Made by a program: the position numbers and the translations under genes. From positions 1 through 56,738 of the forward strand of contig CALHNI010000004.1 of the NCBI GenBank assembly GCA_938034975.1: a stretch of 56,738 nucleotides of DNA, read 5' to 3'. This document shows, piece by piece, positions 18,412-27,125 of the stretch. Every line of letters begins with the position of its first letter. Position 1 is the stretch's first letter. The notes beneath the pieces are model-generated. The model was not told where the DNA came from. It made no database searches and saw only the letters and a list, made by a program, of their open reading frames with translations. This DNA comes from Candidatus Goldiibacteriota bacterium (GTDB taxonomy: Bacteria > Oederibacteriota > PGYV01 > DYJU01).

Positions 18412-19410
18412 ATGACAAAGAAAAAAAAATATTTTAAAAAGTTTTTAATTGGAATTGACCTTGGTGGAACTAATGTATATATGGTCCTGGTTGATACAAA
18501 AGGTAAAATATATGCAGAAAAACATTTTCCAACTCTTGCTGAAAAAGGTCCAGATTTTGTTATTGATAATATAATTTTAGAATTAAAAAATCTTGTAAAT
18601 ACAAATGGTTATAGTATAAAAGATATATGGAGGATAGGTATTGGTTCGCCAGGACCGCTTGATAGTAAAAAAGGCATAGTTTATGGGGCTGTAAATTTGC
18701 CCGGGTGGAAATATGTTAAATTGAAAGAAAAAGTACAAAAAGCAACAGAAATAAAAACAGCAGTTGATAATGATGCAAATTGTGCGATTTATGGTGAAAA
18801 ATGGCTTGGTGCCGGGAAAAAATATAATAATATAATTGGATTAACTTTGGGAACAGGGATAGGCGGAGGAATTATAATAAATGGAAAACTTATACGCGGT
18901 ATAAATTATAATGCAGGTGAAATAGGACATATGTCCTTAAATCCAGATGGAATATTATGTAAATGCAAAGGTAAGGGTTGTTTTGAACAATATGCTTCTG
19001 CGTCTGCTATTGCAAATATTGCTAAAGAAAAAATCAGGCAAGGTAAAAAATCTATTATTACAGAAATTGTTAAAGGGGATTTAAATAAAATAACATCAAA
19101 AGTTGTTTATGAAGGTTTGCTTGCAAATGATGAACTTGCAAAGGAGATATGGAATGAGTTTATTAAATATTTAGCAACAGGAATTAGAAATATTTTGCAT
19201 ATATTTAATCCTGAAGTTGTTATAATCGCAGGCGGTGTTATTAATGCCGGTGAAAAATTATTTGTTCCTTTAAGAGAAGCAGTAAAAAAACAGACCTTTG
19301 AAATAATTTATAATGCAGCTAAAATTGTGCCAGCAAGTCTTTCAGAACGGGCTGGAGCAATAGGTGCTGCTGGTCTTGTTTTATTTGAAGGAGATTTTTA
19401 CGGTGTATAA
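18412..19410 (+). CDS. ROK family sugar kinase (glucokinase-like)
   Basis: This 332-residue ATP-dependent hexose kinase has the N-terminal phosphate motif GIDLGGTN (14-21) and the catalytic DNDANCA (Asp121). The ROK zinc-site segment has E.GH at about 170-173 plus Cys183, Cys185 and Cys190 in ILCKCKGKGCFE. There is no DNA-binding N-terminus, so it is an enzyme rather than a repressor. The substrate may be glucose, ManNAc or another hexose; the downstream polysaccharide/glycosylation genes suggest precursor supply, but this is inference. AAAGGAG lies at 18398-18404. Its stop overlaps the next start by 1 nt. Confidence 0.9.
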   Translation: MTKKKKYFKKFLIGIDLGGTNVYMVLVDTKGKIYAEKHFPTLAEKGPDFVIDNIILELKNLVNTNGYSIKDIWRIGIGSPGPLDSKKGIVYGAVNLPGWKYVKLKEKVQKATEIKTAVDNDANCAIYGEKWLGAGKKYNNIIGLTLGTGIGGGIIINGKLIRGINYNAGEIGHMSLNPDGILCKCKGKGCFEQYASASAIANIAKEKIRQGKKSIITEIVKGDLNKITSKVVYEGLLANDELAKEIWNEFIKYLATGIRNILHIFNPEVVIIAGGVINAGEKLFVPLREAVKKQTFEIIYNAAKIVPASLSERAGAIGAAGLVLFEGDFYGV

Positions 19411-21248
19411 TGGAATTAAAAGAGAAGTATTTTAAACTTATTTTAAATTTATTAAGCGTTTTTATTATTTCCTTAACACCGCTTATTTTCTGGCAGCCAT
19501 TTTTTGATCCTTTTGGACCGGCACAATTAATGGTAATAAGAATATTCATACCAATTTGTTTATTAGTTTATTTTATCTATATATACCAAAAAGAAGTTTT
19601 AGTTATAAAAAATTCTTTATTTGTAATACCTCTTTTGATTTATATAATTATATCAATAATATCCATGTTTTTTTCAATTAACAAGGAAATTAGTTTAAAG
19701 TATTTAATGGAAATTATAATTACAATTATTGGTGCTTTTTTAATTTATAATATTGCCGAACGAAAAAATTTTAAAAAGTTAATCTTTTTTTTGCTGGTTA
19801 TTCATTTTATTATGGCAATTTATGGCTTGTTACAACATTATGATATGGATTTTTTTAAATGGAATACTAATTTTTCAGGAAGGCCACTAGGGACAATTGG
19901 AAATCCTGATTTTTTTGCTAATGAACTATTGCTCCCTTTGTTTTTACTCCTTGGTTATATGATATATGAAAAAAAATATAAAATAGTTATAGTCATATCT
20001 TTTTTAATAATTTTTTTATGTTTTATTTTTACAAAAGTTGTTGGAGCATATATTGGATTTTTCGGTGGTGTGTTTATTTTAATAATTACCATCTACTATT
20101 TAGAAAAAGAGAAAATAAATAATTTAATCAAAAAGAATAAAACTATAATATTAATTTTAATTATATTATTCTTAATAGTTTCTTTTATAATAACACCACG
20201 ATTTTTTAATTGGGTAAAAAATGGATTTTCAGATAAAAAAAGATCAATTGTTCACAGACTATTAATGTGGGAAGCGAGTTTGCTTATGATAAAAGATTAT
20301 CCTGTATTTGGAACAGGAATAGGGACATACAGGATGCATTATCCGTATTATCAGGGTATTCTCCTTAATGATCCTGAAAATAAGGAATATGACTATGTAG
20401 TGACCTGGATGCCACATCAAAATTATTTGCTTGTTGGTGCTGAAACAGGGTTAGCTGGATTGGGTAGTTTTTTATTGATCATTACTGCTTTTTTTATTAT
20501 AAATTATAAAATATTTATTAAATATAAAATATCAGACCCGTGTGCTCTTGGAATTTTTACAGGAATTTTTTCACTTCTTGTGGCTTCTTTATTTAATACA
20601 TTTTATAATGTGCCATCTACAACTTTTGTATTTTTTTTATTTTTGTTATTACAAAATATGTTTTATAAAAAACAGGAACTAACCTTAAAATTAAATAAAA
20701 AAATAATACTAACGGCGATATTAATAACAATAATTACTATAATATATATTATTATGGCAGATGGAAAGACATTACTTTCTAATGTTTATTTAAAAAAAGC
20801 AAATAAAATGGTTAAAGAAAAAAATTTGGAAAAAGCAATTGATTATTACAAGCGTATTATTTCATTAAAACCTGTAGAATTGACCCCGCAGATGGATGTT
20901 GGGTATTTTTATTTTGCAGCAGAAGCATACAGGGAAATAGGTGATTTGAAAAATGCAATGCAAAATTATGAAAAAGATTTAAAAATAAATCCATATTGTC
21001 CCGAAGTAAATAACATGCTGGGAGCAACTTATGGACAACTTGGTCTTTTTGATGATGCAATAAAAAGATTAAAACTTGCGGTTTTTTTAGCTCCGCATTA
21101 TGAAGCAGCAGTTTCAAATTTGGCAACGGCATATATGGCAAAAGGGGATAAAATAAATGCAGTGAAAATTTTAAAGGAATTTTTACAGAAAAATCAAAAA
21201 AATGAAAGAATAAAAGATATGCTTGATACTATAGAAAAAATAAAATAA
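19410..21248 (+). CDS. O-antigen ligase/polymerase-like membrane protein with C-terminal TPRs
   Basis: This 612-residue protein has about twelve hydrophobic segments (residues 15-455) followed by a soluble tail with three TPRs (about 470-605). The Wzy/WaaL family features are present: a large periplasmic loop with GRPLGTIGNPD, RLLMWEASLLMIKDYPVFGTG, and MPHQNYLLVGAETGLAGLG holding the family His. Such proteins join polysaccharide chains to a lipid or protein acceptor. The TPR extension suggests protein partners or a protein acceptor. It lies directly between a ROK kinase and a DUF2723 protein, all closely spaced. Confidence 0.85.
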   Translation: MELKEKYFKLILNLLSVFIISLTPLIFWQPFFDPFGPAQLMVIRIFIPICLLVYFIYIYQKEVLVIKNSLFVIPLLIYIIISIISMFFSINKEISLKYLMEIIITIIGAFLIYNIAERKNFKKLIFFLLVIHFIMAIYGLLQHYDMDFFKWNTNFSGRPLGTIGNPDFFANELLLPLFLLLGYMIYEKKYKIVIVISFLIIFLCFIFTKVVGAYIGFFGGVFILIITIYYLEKEKINNLIKKNKTIILILIILFLIVSFIITPRFFNWVKNGFSDKKRSIVHRLLMWEASLLMIKDYPVFGTGIGTYRMHYPYYQGILLNDPENKEYDYVVTWMPHQNYLLVGAETGLAGLGSFLLIITAFFIINYKIFIKYKISDPCALGIFTGIFSLLVASLFNTFYNVPSTTFVFFLFLLLQNMFYKKQELTLKLNKKIILTAILITIITIIYIIMADGKTLLSNVYLKKANKMVKEKNLEKAIDYYKRIISLKPVELTPQMDVGYFYFAAEAYREIGDLKNAMQNYEKDLKINPYCPEVNNMLGATYGQLGLFDDAIKRLKLAVFLAPHYEAAVSNLATAYMAKGDKINAVKILKEFLQKNQKNERIKDMLDTIEKIK

Positions 21249-21257
21249 TAAATCTTT

Positions 21258-23600
21258 ATGCAATTCATAAAAAAACAAGAAACATTAATTTTAATAATTT
21301 TATTAATAGTTATTTTTTATGTTTTTCTGAGAACAACCCATCCTGTATTTAAAAATAATGATTCTCCGGAAACTTCATTAGCTTCTTTTACGCTTGGAAT
21401 AGGACATCCGCCAGGTTATCCTTTGTTTACATTATCAGGGAAAATTTTCAATCTTTTACCAATTGCAAATCCTGCTTTCAGGACAAACATGGCTTCAATT
21501 TTTATCTCAATGCTTATAATTTTTATAAATTATATTTTTTTAAAAAAATATTTATTAAATAATATTCCTGAAAAATTTATGCAATATATCTTAGGTTATT
21601 TTTCAACATTTATACTTGCTTTTAATTTTTTATTCTGGAATCAGGCTATAGAAGCAAAAGGCGGGATATATATTTTAAATCTTTTATTTTTTATGGTTCT
21701 GATTTTCCTGGCAAAAGATATTATTGAAAATTATAAAGTAAGAAATTTTTATTTATTTTTTTATCTTTATGGATTATCGCTTGCAAATCACTGGCCAAGT
21801 ATGATAATTTTTTTTCCCTGGCTTATTTTTTTATTTTATAAAAACTTAAAAAAATTAAACTTAAAAGATTACTTTTTTATAATATTTTTTCTTGTCATTG
21901 GCATATCACCATATTTATACCTGATTATCAGGTCAAAGACAAATCCTGTCTTAAACTGGGGCAATCCTTCTACAATTGAAAATCTATTTTGGGTTATATT
22001 GCGGAAAGGTTATATTTATCCTATAAAACCTGGCTTTGATGTTATTTTATATCAAACCAAAGAATTCATAAGATTATTTATTACTAATTTTAATTTATTA
22101 TGGATTTTTTCAATATTTGGAGTAATAAACTTATTTAATAAAAATAAAAGATTATTTTGGTTTTATTTGATTATTTTTTTAACAATAGTTTTTATGGTTG
22201 TTTTTTATAATAGAACACAAAAAGACCTGTTATGGCAGATGGATATATTTTTATTGCCAGCTGAATATATTGTTTATATTTTGATTATGACTGGCATATG
22301 TGCGGTTTTTAAATATAGAAAAGATAAAATATATAAAACAATTATTATTATATTTCTCTTTTTGGTTACTATTTATATGTTTAAAAGTAATTGGAATAAA
22401 AATAATAATAGCAGGGATTTTATTTTATATGATTATGGGAAAAATATTTTACAGACAATTGAACTTAATTCCTGTTATATAGGAGATGGTGATTATAATT
22501 TAATGCCTATTTACTATTTCCAACAGATTCACAAGTTAAGAAATGATATAAAATTTGCCACGGTATCTTTTTTAATATTTAAGTGGGGAATAGATGATTT
22601 TATAAGCAGATATGATTATATCCAAATGAAACCTTTTGGGACAAATAATAATATTAAAAATATTATCCAATTTTATATAAATAAGACAAATGTATACTTG
22701 AGCAGCTATTTCCCAAGATTGAATGAAATTGATATTAAATTAAAAAGAAATCAAAAAGGGATTTTAATAAATTTATCAAATGAAAAAAAAATATTTTCAG
22801 CCAAAATTTTTGATTTATATTCATACAGGGGAATTTTTGAAAAGAATTGTCTGCAAAATAAAATGAACAAGGATTTAATTGGCTGGTATCCTGTTTGCAT
22901 GGTAAATCAGGCAAATGAAAATTCAGTTATGGGGGATTTTGAAGGGGCAATAGATTTATATAAAAGGGCATTATTATTTCCTATTGATAAACCAGAAGAT
23001 AATATTTATTATAATCTTTCATTAGCATATAAAGGGAAAAAAGATATATATAATCAACTTATATGTCTTTTAAAAGCTTCTGAAAAAACAAAAGAAAGAA
23101 TTATTATGGAAGAATCTATATTGCTATGCTATTACATTGGTTGGCTTAGTAAAATTGATGAGTTAATGCCTAAATTATCTGATAAAAGCGAAAATATATT
23201 AAAAATTTATGATGTTCTTTCAAAATTAACTAATAATGAAAAATATGAAATTATGTTAATTAAGGCAAATGAATTATTAAATAATTGGAATTTTCATATT
23301 GCGGAACTTTTATATAAAAATTTAATTGAAAAAAATTATAAGAAAGATATAATATATAGAAATATTGGTGTGTATTATTTTAAAACGGGAAATTATGACG
23401 AAGCATTACGGTATTTTTTAATGTCTCAAAACGAAACAAATAATTCAGAAATATATTTATACTTAGCGTTTACACAATATAAAATAGGTAAAAAAGTTGA
23501 AGCAATAAAAACTTTAAAAGAAGGATTGCAAATTTTTAAAGAAGATAAACAATTAAAAAATTTACTATTTAATATTGAAAAAGAGGTTTTAAATAAATGA
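21258..23600 (+). CDS. DUF2723 (O-mannosyltransferase-like) membrane protein with TPRs
   Basis: This 780-residue protein starts with a DUF2723 domain: an extracytoplasmic loop after the first helix with DSPETSLASFTLGIGHPPG, then GYPLFTLSGKIF, followed by about ten membrane segments to roughly residue 375. The rest is a soluble domain with TPR-like repeats (about 545-775). DUF2723 is related to GT-C glycosyltransferases such as protein O-mannosyltransferases, and the acidic residues in the first loop fit that. A paralogue is at 33361-35412. Its stop overlaps the next gene's ATG by 4 nt. Confidence 0.82.
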   Translation: MQFIKKQETLILIILLIVIFYVFLRTTHPVFKNNDSPETSLASFTLGIGHPPGYPLFTLSGKIFNLLPIANPAFRTNMASIFISMLIIFINYIFLKKYLLNNIPEKFMQYILGYFSTFILAFNFLFWNQAIEAKGGIYILNLLFFMVLIFLAKDIIENYKVRNFYLFFYLYGLSLANHWPSMIIFFPWLIFLFYKNLKKLNLKDYFFIIFFLVIGISPYLYLIIRSKTNPVLNWGNPSTIENLFWVILRKGYIYPIKPGFDVILYQTKEFIRLFITNFNLLWIFSIFGVINLFNKNKRLFWFYLIIFLTIVFMVVFYNRTQKDLLWQMDIFLLPAEYIVYILIMTGICAVFKYRKDKIYKTIIIIFLFLVTIYMFKSNWNKNNNSRDFILYDYGKNILQTIELNSCYIGDGDYNLMPIYYFQQIHKLRNDIKFATVSFLIFKWGIDDFISRYDYIQMKPFGTNNNIKNIIQFYINKTNVYLSSYFPRLNEIDIKLKRNQKGILINLSNEKKIFSAKIFDLYSYRGIFEKNCLQNKMNKDLIGWYPVCMVNQANENSVMGDFEGAIDLYKRALLFPIDKPEDNIYYNLSLAYKGKKDIYNQLICLLKASEKTKERIIMEESILLCYYIGWLSKIDELMPKLSDKSENILKIYDVLSKLTNNEKYEIMLIKANELLNNWNFHIAELLYKNLIEKNYKKDIIYRNIGVYYFKTGNYDEALRYFLMSQNETNNSEIYLYLAFTQYKIGKKVEAIKTLKEGLQIFKEDKQLKNLLFNIEKEVLNK

Positions 23601-24973
23601 AAAAAATTCTGATAATAATGAAAGACAGGGAAGAGGCAATTCGTATAAATAATTTTTTACTTGAAAATAAATATTTTTCTTTTATTTTTCTTGAAATTTC
23701 TGATTTGTTGAAAAAAATTACTTCTGAAAAATTTGATTTATTGATTATTGATATTGATATTATGAAAGAATTTGAATTAAATCTGGCAAAATATTTAAAG
23801 GAAGAATTGCCTGACACTAAAATATTAATTATAGCGAAAGACAAAATAAATGAAGCAATTGAAATAGCTGAAAAAAATAATCTGTATTATATCCAGAGTC
23901 CTGTGAATTTAAACGAATTAAAATTTATAATAAAAAAAATATCAGAAAGTATTGAAAGACAAAAAATTTATAATTTAGAATATTTTGAAAATAGATTTAT
24001 TGGTAAAAGCGAAAAAATAGTCAAAATTAAAAATTTAATAAAAAAAATTGCAAAAAATAATAGTAACATACTTATTACAGGTGAAACAGGAACAGGGAAA
24101 GAACTGGTTGCGCGTGCTATTTATGAGTTGAGTAACAGATCAGAAGGTGCTTTTATAACAGTGAATTGTGCCGCTATACCTGAAAATCTGCTTGAGTCCG
24201 AACTTTTTGGATATAAAAAAGGTGCTTTTACAGGCGCCACAGAAAATAAAAGAGGGTTAATAGAACTTGCTGATAATGGGACTCTTTTTTTAGATGAAAT
24301 AGGGGATTTAAGTTTAAATTTGCAAGCGAAATTATTAAGAGTAATTGAATATAAAGAATTAAGACCGCTTGGTGAAGAAAAAACAAAAAAGGTGGATGTC
24401 AGGATAATATCTGCAACGAATCAGGATTTATTACAACTCATAAAAGAAAAAAAATTCAGAGAAGATCTTTTTTTTCGCCTTAATGTCGTGCATATAAATA
24501 TTCCGCCATTAAGAGAAAGAAAAGAAGATATAGCGTTACTTATCAGATTTTTTATAGAAAAATACAATGCAATAAACAAAAAAAATATTATCGGAATAGA
24601 CCAAAGAGCCAGGTTTATATTACTTCATTATGATTATCCTGGAAATATAAGAGAACTTGAAAATATAATACAGCACGCGGTTATTTTCTGCGAAAAAGAA
24701 ATAATACAGGTTGAAGATTTGCCTCAAAACATACAAAATTTATCATTATTTGAGCGCCTTGAAGAACATAAAGAAAATGATGAACAGGATAAAAGTATTA
24801 CAGGAGATATAGATAAGGATTTGAATCTGGCAGAAGTTGAAAAAAAAATAATCTTAAAAGCCTTTGCAAAATATGGAAATAATCATACCAAAGTAGCGAA
24901 AGTTCTTGGGATATCCCGTTCTACGTTATGGCGCAAAATAAAAGAATATAATTTGATGATAAAAGAACAATAA
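23597..24973 (+). CDS. Sigma-54-dependent NtrC-family activator with degenerate receiver
   Basis: This 458-residue regulator has a receiver-like domain (1-118), a AAA+ sigma-54 interaction domain (about 132-370; Walker A TGETGTGKELVARAI, the GAFTGA loop at 209-214, Walker B LFLDEIGDL) and a Fis-type helix-turn-helix (NHTKVAKVLGISRSTLWRKI). The AAA+ part looks fully functional. The receiver is not canonical: the N-terminal acidic pair is missing (IIMKDRE), and the conserved Lys-Pro is QSP, with Ser at the Lys position. An aspartate at 52/54 remains. Activity is therefore probably not controlled by classical phosphorylation. The 4-nt overlap with the DUF2723 gene ties its expression to the glycosylation-like genes. 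Confidence 0.92.
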   Translation: MKKILIIMKDREEAIRINNFLLENKYFSFIFLEISDLLKKITSEKFDLLIIDIDIMKEFELNLAKYLKEELPDTKILIIAKDKINEAIEIAEKNNLYYIQSPVNLNELKFIIKKISESIERQKIYNLEYFENRFIGKSEKIVKIKNLIKKIAKNNSNILITGETGTGKELVARAIYELSNRSEGAFITVNCAAIPENLLESELFGYKKGAFTGATENKRGLIELADNGTLFLDEIGDLSLNLQAKLLRVIEYKELRPLGEEKTKKVDVRIISATNQDLLQLIKEKKFREDLFFRLNVVHINIPPLRERKEDIALLIRFFIEKYNAINKKNIIGIDQRARFILLHYDYPGNIRELENIIQHAVIFCEKEIIQVEDLPQNIQNLSLFERLEEHKENDEQDKSITGDIDKDLNLAEVEKKIILKAFAKYGNNHTKVAKVLGISRSTLWRKIKEYNLMIKEQ

Positions 24974-24975
24974 AA

Positions 24976-25491
24976 TTATTTTATATCATATCTTATTGAT
25001 ACAGTGGTTGAATAACCATCCTTCACATAAATATGCTCATACGCATCAATATCACCAAGACAATTTTTTATTTTCCCGATAAAAATACTATGGTCACCAG
25101 TTGCAAAAGAATCCATAACTTCACATTCATAAGCAACTATGGATTCTTTGATAACAGGGGGAGTTATTTTTTCGGATTTTATTGTTTCAAGTTTTAACTC
25201 GCTTAATTTATCCATATATTTTCCTGAAAACATACCACATTGTATTGCTTTTTCAGCAATTTCTGGTTTAGGGAAACATAGTGAAAATTCAGGAATTTCT
25301 TTTAAATTTTTATATGTATGTCTTGTATTTCCAACTGAGATTGCAATTAAAAGAGGAGAAAAAGAAGTAAACATAAACCAGGATAATCCCATAACATTTA
25401 CTTTATTATCTTTAGAAATTGTAACAAGTAATGCATAATAATGCGGAGAAGTCAAAATAAGTGTTCTATCAAAATCAACAGGTTTTAACAT
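24976..25491 (-). CDS. Flavin reductase/flavoredoxin family protein
   Basis: This 171-residue FMN-binding split-barrel protein (Flavin_Reduct family) shows the motif MGLSWFMFTSFSPLLIAISV followed by RHTYKNLKE and FSLCFP. These correspond to the flavin phosphate loop and the strand after it. Members reduce flavins or act as electron carriers (flavoredoxin); NAD(P)H dependence cannot be judged here. It starts 6 bases after the PorV-like gene on the same strand and is convergent with the activator at 24973. Confidence 0.88.
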   Translation of the reverse strand: MLKPVDFDRTLILTSPHYYALLVTISKDNKVNVMGLSWFMFTSFSPLLIAISVGNTRHTYKNLKEIPEFSLCFPKPEIAEKAIQCGMFSGKYMDKLSELKLETIKSEKITPPVIKESIVAYECEVMDSFATGDHSIFIGKIKNCLGDIDAYEHIYVKDGYSTTVSIRYDIK

Positions 25492-25497
25492 AAATTT

Positions 25498-26445
25498 TTA
25501 TAATGAACCACTTATTGATATTTGTAAGGAATTTCCAAGTTCTCCATACGGTTCAAAAGAAATATCTATCATTTTACCATCGGAATCAATTCCTATACCA
25601 AAATTTATATCTTTGAATCCTTCTTTTATAAGAGAATTATCAGTGCGATAACCGGTGCGTAAAATTAAAAGATATGGTGTTTTAAATTCAACACCAAAAC
25701 GATAAACAGGATTGTTATTTATTTTTCCGCAAATATCAAAATCCAGATTTAATATGAAATCATTTATTTCAAAAGAATAGGCAGTAGCAAAGGAAAGTTC
25801 TTTTGCTAAGACAAAATCACCTAATCTGCCGCCAAAATTTTTAGCAACAATGCTGAAATTAAGATTTTTCACAGGAGAAAAATACCTAATACCTATGTCA
25901 AATGAAAAAGTATAAAGCATACTGTTATCTATATTATCAAGTATGTATTTAAGATTGATGCCAAAATCAATGTCTTTATCCATTGAATTTGAATATGATA
26001 AAATGCCAGTAAGCGCATAAGGAGTAAATGTACCTTTTTCAACATATTTATTATTTTCGTCAATATCATATTTTTCAATGGTTCCTGAATTAAAATAAAT
26101 TAAACCAAGACCAAAAACACCAATTTTATTAAATTTTTTGGCTAAACTAATATTATCTGCCATTGTATCCATTAACCATATGTTATGGGAAACAAAAATG
26201 TTCCAATCATAACTTACACGTTGCATATTTGAAAGTCCGGCAGGATTCCAGAAAATAGAAGAAGCATCTTTGGCAAGACCAATATAAGCGTTTCCCATGC
26301 CAGCTCCTGCTGCGCCAATGGTAAGATCAAGATATTTTGCTGCAACACTGGATGAGTCATCATATTTTTCAATTACATCAGGATCAGCAAACAAAAAACC
26401 TGATATTAAAACAATTATTAAAATAAGAAAAAGATTATTTTTCAT
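25498..26445 (-). CDS. PorV/PorQ family outer-membrane protein
   Basis: This 315-residue protein has a signal peptide (residues 1-20) and the family opening AAKYLDLTIGAAGAGMGNAY followed by DASSIFWNPAGL. The remainder is an alternating beta pattern of a FadL-like barrel. In Bacteroidota PorV brings cargo with C-terminal sorting domains to the type IX attachment complex. In other phyla the family is widespread but its role is unproven. The gene just upstream (26459-26935) encodes a protein with a sorting-tail-like domain, which supports a functional link. Confidence 0.87.
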   Translation of the reverse strand: MKNNLFLILIIVLISGFLFADPDVIEKYDDSSSVAAKYLDLTIGAAGAGMGNAYIGLAKDASSIFWNPAGLSNMQRVSYDWNIFVSHNIWLMDTMADNISLAKKFNKIGVFGLGLIYFNSGTIEKYDIDENNKYVEKGTFTPYALTGILSYSNSMDKDIDFGINLKYILDNIDNSMLYTFSFDIGIRYFSPVKNLNFSIVAKNFGGRLGDFVLAKELSFATAYSFEINDFILNLDFDICGKINNNPVYRFGVEFKTPYLLILRTGYRTDNSLIKEGFKDINFGIGIDSDGKMIDISFEPYGELGNSLQISISGSL

Positions 26446-26458
26446 TTTTACCCTCCGT

Positions 26459-26935
26459 TTATTTAATTATGGCGAATTTTTTATGTGGAAATTTTTCAGA
26501 AGAACCATCTGTATATTCAATTTTTACTTTATAAATGTAAATTCCCCGGGCTAAGTTTTTAATGTTAAATTCAGTATATCCATTTGGAGAAAAATCATAA
26601 ATTCTGCCAGCCTCGCTTCCGTCAATTGAATTTATAATAATCAAAACCTGTTTTGGAATTTTATTTTTAGGTAAAGGATATGCAATAACTATTTTTTCTC
26701 CATAAGCAGGATTAGGATATGCAATTATTTTATCCGGTGGTATAGCTGGTGTTGGTGTTGATGTTTCTGTAGGTGTAAGTGTTATGGTAAAAGTTTGAGT
26801 GTTTGTATGTGTTGCTGTTGGTGTATAAGTTTCAGAAAAAGTTGCTGTTTCAGTAGGAGTATCTGTCTGTGCAAATATAAAACAGGAAAAAATAAGCGAA
26901 AATAAAAGTGTTATTATTAATTTAATAAATCTCAT
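26459..26935 (-). CDS. Secreted Thr/Pro-linker protein with T9SS-tail/FlgD-Ig-like C-terminal domain
   Basis: The 158 residues comprise a signal peptide (1-22, ending FAQ), a low-complexity Thr/Pro/Ser linker (about 24-67, repeated TPT/TET units), and a small beta-sandwich (68-158). The sandwich begins with the hallmark AYPNPAYGEKIVIAYPLP and ends with YKVKIEYTDGS. That domain resembles FlgD_ig and type IX sorting tails. There is no passenger domain, which is odd: it is a tail without cargo, or an adaptor or processed peptide. AAGGAGG (minus strand, 26942-26948) and a promoter upstream support expression. Confidence 0.75.
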   Translation of the reverse strand: MRFIKLIITLLFSLIFSCFIFAQTDTPTETATFSETYTPTATHTNTQTFTITLTPTETSTPTPAIPPDKIIAYPNPAYGEKIVIAYPLPKNKIPKQVLIIINSIDGSEAGRIYDFSPNGYTEFNIKNLARGIYIYKVKIEYTDGSSEKFPHKKFAIIK

Positions 26936-26964
26936 AGAGAACCTCCTTTTTAAGTGTTAAAATA

Positions 26965-26992
26965 ATTTTACTTTAATTATGATATAAGTCAA
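26965..26992 (-). promoter_or_regulatory. Sigma-70 promoter of the sorting-tail/PorV/flavin reductase unit
   Basis: Read on the minus strand: TTGACT (26987-26992), a 16-nt spacer, and TAAAAT (26965-26970), about 30 bases before the start codon at 26935. Confidence 0.6.
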
Positions 26993-27019
26993 TAAAAATT
27001 AATACTAAAAAATGATACT

Positions 27020-27105
27020 TGAAAATCGGTATAGAAAATTGCTTTTTTTCAGGAATAACTTTTAAACTTTACAACAACTTATTATTCTGTTATTTTATTT
27101 AAGAA
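27020..27105 (+). repeat. Partial, diverged copy D of the hairpin-ended repeat
   Basis: The segment GAAAATCGG (27021), then GCTTTTTTTCAGGA (27041), and later TTTTATTTAAGAACA resembles the left half of copy B (41708-41820) in order and spacing. The hairpin arms are partly decayed and the right-end hairpin is missing. It fills the gap between the divergent genes at 26935 and 27126. Homology is by eye. Confidence 0.4.
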
Positions 27106-27125
27106 CAAAATAAAAGAGGAATTAT

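Noticed and set aside
25139-25438. Plus-strand ORF of 99 codons within the flavin reductase gene
   Set aside because: It is the antisense of a clear flavin-reductase coding sequence with no independent support.
24976-26935. A complete type IX secretion locus
   Set aside because: Only a PorV-like barrel and a tail-like domain are present; none of the core translocon genes (SprA/PorK/PorL/PorM/PorN) is in the window.
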